Shown: piece after piece, positions 13,324 through 13,684 of the stretch
Layout of the letters: each line of letters starts with the position of its first letter
How positions within the stretch are numbered: the first letter of the stretch is position 1
Assembly: GCA_900765105.1 (NCBI GenBank)
Contig: CAAFQM010000272.1
Location: 1 to 13,684, forward strand
DNA: 13,684 bases
Source: an uncultured Faecalibacterium sp.
GTDB taxonomy: Bacteria > Bacillota > Clostridia > Oscillospirales > Ruminococcaceae
Direction of reading: 5' to 3'
Translations under genes and position numbers: made by a program
The notes under the pieces: generated by a model
The model's database searches: none
What the model saw: only the letters and a program-made list of their open reading frames with translations
What the model was told of the DNA's origin: nothing

Positions 13324-13399
13324 AGGGGTATAGCTCAGTTGGTAGAGCAGCGGTCTCCAAAACCGCGTGCCGTGAGTTCGAGACTTACTACCCCTGCCA
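13324..13399 (+). tRNA. tRNA-Trp (anticodon CCA)
   Basis: The cloverleaf is complete: acceptor AGGGGTA/TACCCCT (13324-13330 with 13389-13395), D arm GCTC...GAGC, anticodon arm GCGGT-CTCCAAA-ACCGC giving CCA, T arm with TTCGAGA, discriminator G and an encoded CCA end (13397-13399). CCA reads UGG, so this is the tryptophan tRNA. It is followed by a terminator and is probably a single-tRNA transcript. Confidence 0.96.
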
Positions 13400-13400
13400 T

Positions 13401-13439
13401 AACGCACAGGTTCTTCGGAGCCTGTGCGTTTTGTTTTTT
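13401..13439 (+). terminator. Terminator of tRNA-Trp
   Basis: A perfect 10-bp stem (13401-13410 with 13421-13430) with a 10-base TTCG-containing loop is followed by TTGTTTTTT. It begins two bases after the tRNA CCA end. Confidence 0.92.
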
Positions 13440-13462
13440 GCCGGACAATTTAAATGCCGGGC

Positions 13463-13491
13463 AAGCCTTCCCCCTTGGGGGAAGGCTTTTT
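13463..13491 (+). terminator. Second terminator, made from a dispersed repeat
   Basis: An 11-bp stem AAGCCTTCCCC/GGGGAAGGCTT (13463-13473 with 13478-13488), tight CTTG loop and T run to 13491. Its core at 13467-13488 matches the repeat at 9866-9887 in 20 of 22 bases. It gives tandem termination before the tRNA-Asp promoter. Confidence 0.8.
13467..13488. repeat. Dispersed hairpin repeat, copy 2
   Basis: The same 22-base unit as at 9866-9887, here fully paired and acting within a terminator. Confidence 0.6.
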
Positions 13492-13534
13492 CTGCTGTGT
13501 TTCCGCATTTTTTGCAAATTTCTGAAATTTATGC

Positions 13535-13563
13535 TTGACAAGTTTCCGGTTTTCCGATATAAT
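13535..13563 (+). promoter_or_regulatory. Consensus promoter of tRNA-Asp
   Basis: A perfect TTGACA (13535-13540), 17-base spacer and perfect TATAAT (13558-13563). The context ATGCTTGACA...TATAATAA is shared with the tRNA-Trp promoter. Confidence 0.93.
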
Positions 13564-13609
13564 AAGCAACGTTCCCGCGGTAAGACACCGTGCGAACTTG
13601 AGCGATCAT

Positions 13610-13684
13610 GGCCCGGTAGCTCAGTTGGTTAGAGCACCAGCCTGTCACGCTGGGGGTCGTCGGTTCGAGCCCGATCCGGGTCGC
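13610..13684 (+). tRNA. tRNA-Asp (anticodon GTC), 3' CCA cut by window edge
   Basis: Acceptor GGCCCGG pairs with CCGGGTC (13610-13616 with 13676-13682, one G-T). The D arm is GCTC...GAGC, the anticodon arm CCAGC-CTGTCAC-GCTGG gives GTC for aspartate, and the T arm has TTCGAGC. The window ends after the discriminator G and the first C, so at least two bases of a CCA end may lie outside. More tRNAs could follow. Confidence 0.95.

Noticed and set aside
12201..13325. A 374-codon + strand frame across the rhodanese and rrf2 genes
   Set aside because: It crosses both divergent promoters and reads rrf2 in the wrong frame, giving Arg/Pro/Gly-rich nonsense.
13267..13632. A + strand frame running through both tRNAs
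   Set aside because: It starts at the tRNA-Trp promoter -35 box and passes through two structured tRNAs and two terminators.
1..13684. CRISPR array, insertion sequence, phage or toxin-antitoxin genes
   Set aside because: No regularly spaced direct repeats, transposase motifs, phage genes or paired small toxin-antitoxin ORFs could be found on either strand.

Overview
The window looks like a chromosomal housekeeping stretch from a GC-rich Gram-positive gut anaerobe of the Oscillospiraceae, most likely Faecalibacterium or a close relative. This is an inference from the gene order glmU / pth / mfd / foldase-like lipoprotein, the GC-rich coding sequence with AT-rich consensus sigma-A promoters, the NifU-type scaffold with IscS, and the Rrf2 regulator. 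No database search was possible. I see no insertion sequence, phage gene or CRISPR array.

Left part (1-5935, + strand): the 3' end of glmU, a 50-residue coiled-coil small ORF closed by a strong terminator, then a promoter and the run pth, mfd, and an ATGA-overlapping lipoprotein gene that looks like a degenerate SurA/PrsA foldase. A 20-bp stem terminator separates it from the next, convergent gene.

Middle (5941-9583, - strand): a single cytoplasmic glycoside hydrolase family 2 gene with its own promoter, then a three-gene Tat export operon (tatB-like, tatA, tatC) with strikingly acidic C-termini and its own terminator.

Right part (9584-13263): a 370-bp non-coding spacer, then iscS-iscU (- strand) with a good promoter, an unrecognised 146-residue protein, and a single-domain rhodanese. 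The rhodanese diverges from an Rrf2/IscR-type regulator carrying three cysteines spaced like an Fe-S ligand set. Together these form a sulfur and Fe-S cluster module: rhodanese and IscS handle sulfane sulfur, IscU is the scaffold, and the Rrf2 protein probably senses cluster status. An imperfect palindrome covers the predicted -35 boxes of both divergent promoters, and two further inverted repeats cover the iscS promoter.

Far right (13264-13684): tRNA-Trp and tRNA-Asp (cut by the window edge), each with a perfect TTGACA-N17-TATAAT promoter, separated by two terminators.

The points most worth a second look are the palindromes in the Fe-S module, the unknown protein inside it, the acidic tails on all three Tat subunits, the small protein made of a 17-residue duplication, and a 10-bp inverted repeat framing the tRNA-Trp promoter. 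I found no clearly new multi-gene system; the Fe-S module with its unknown gene is the nearest candidate.
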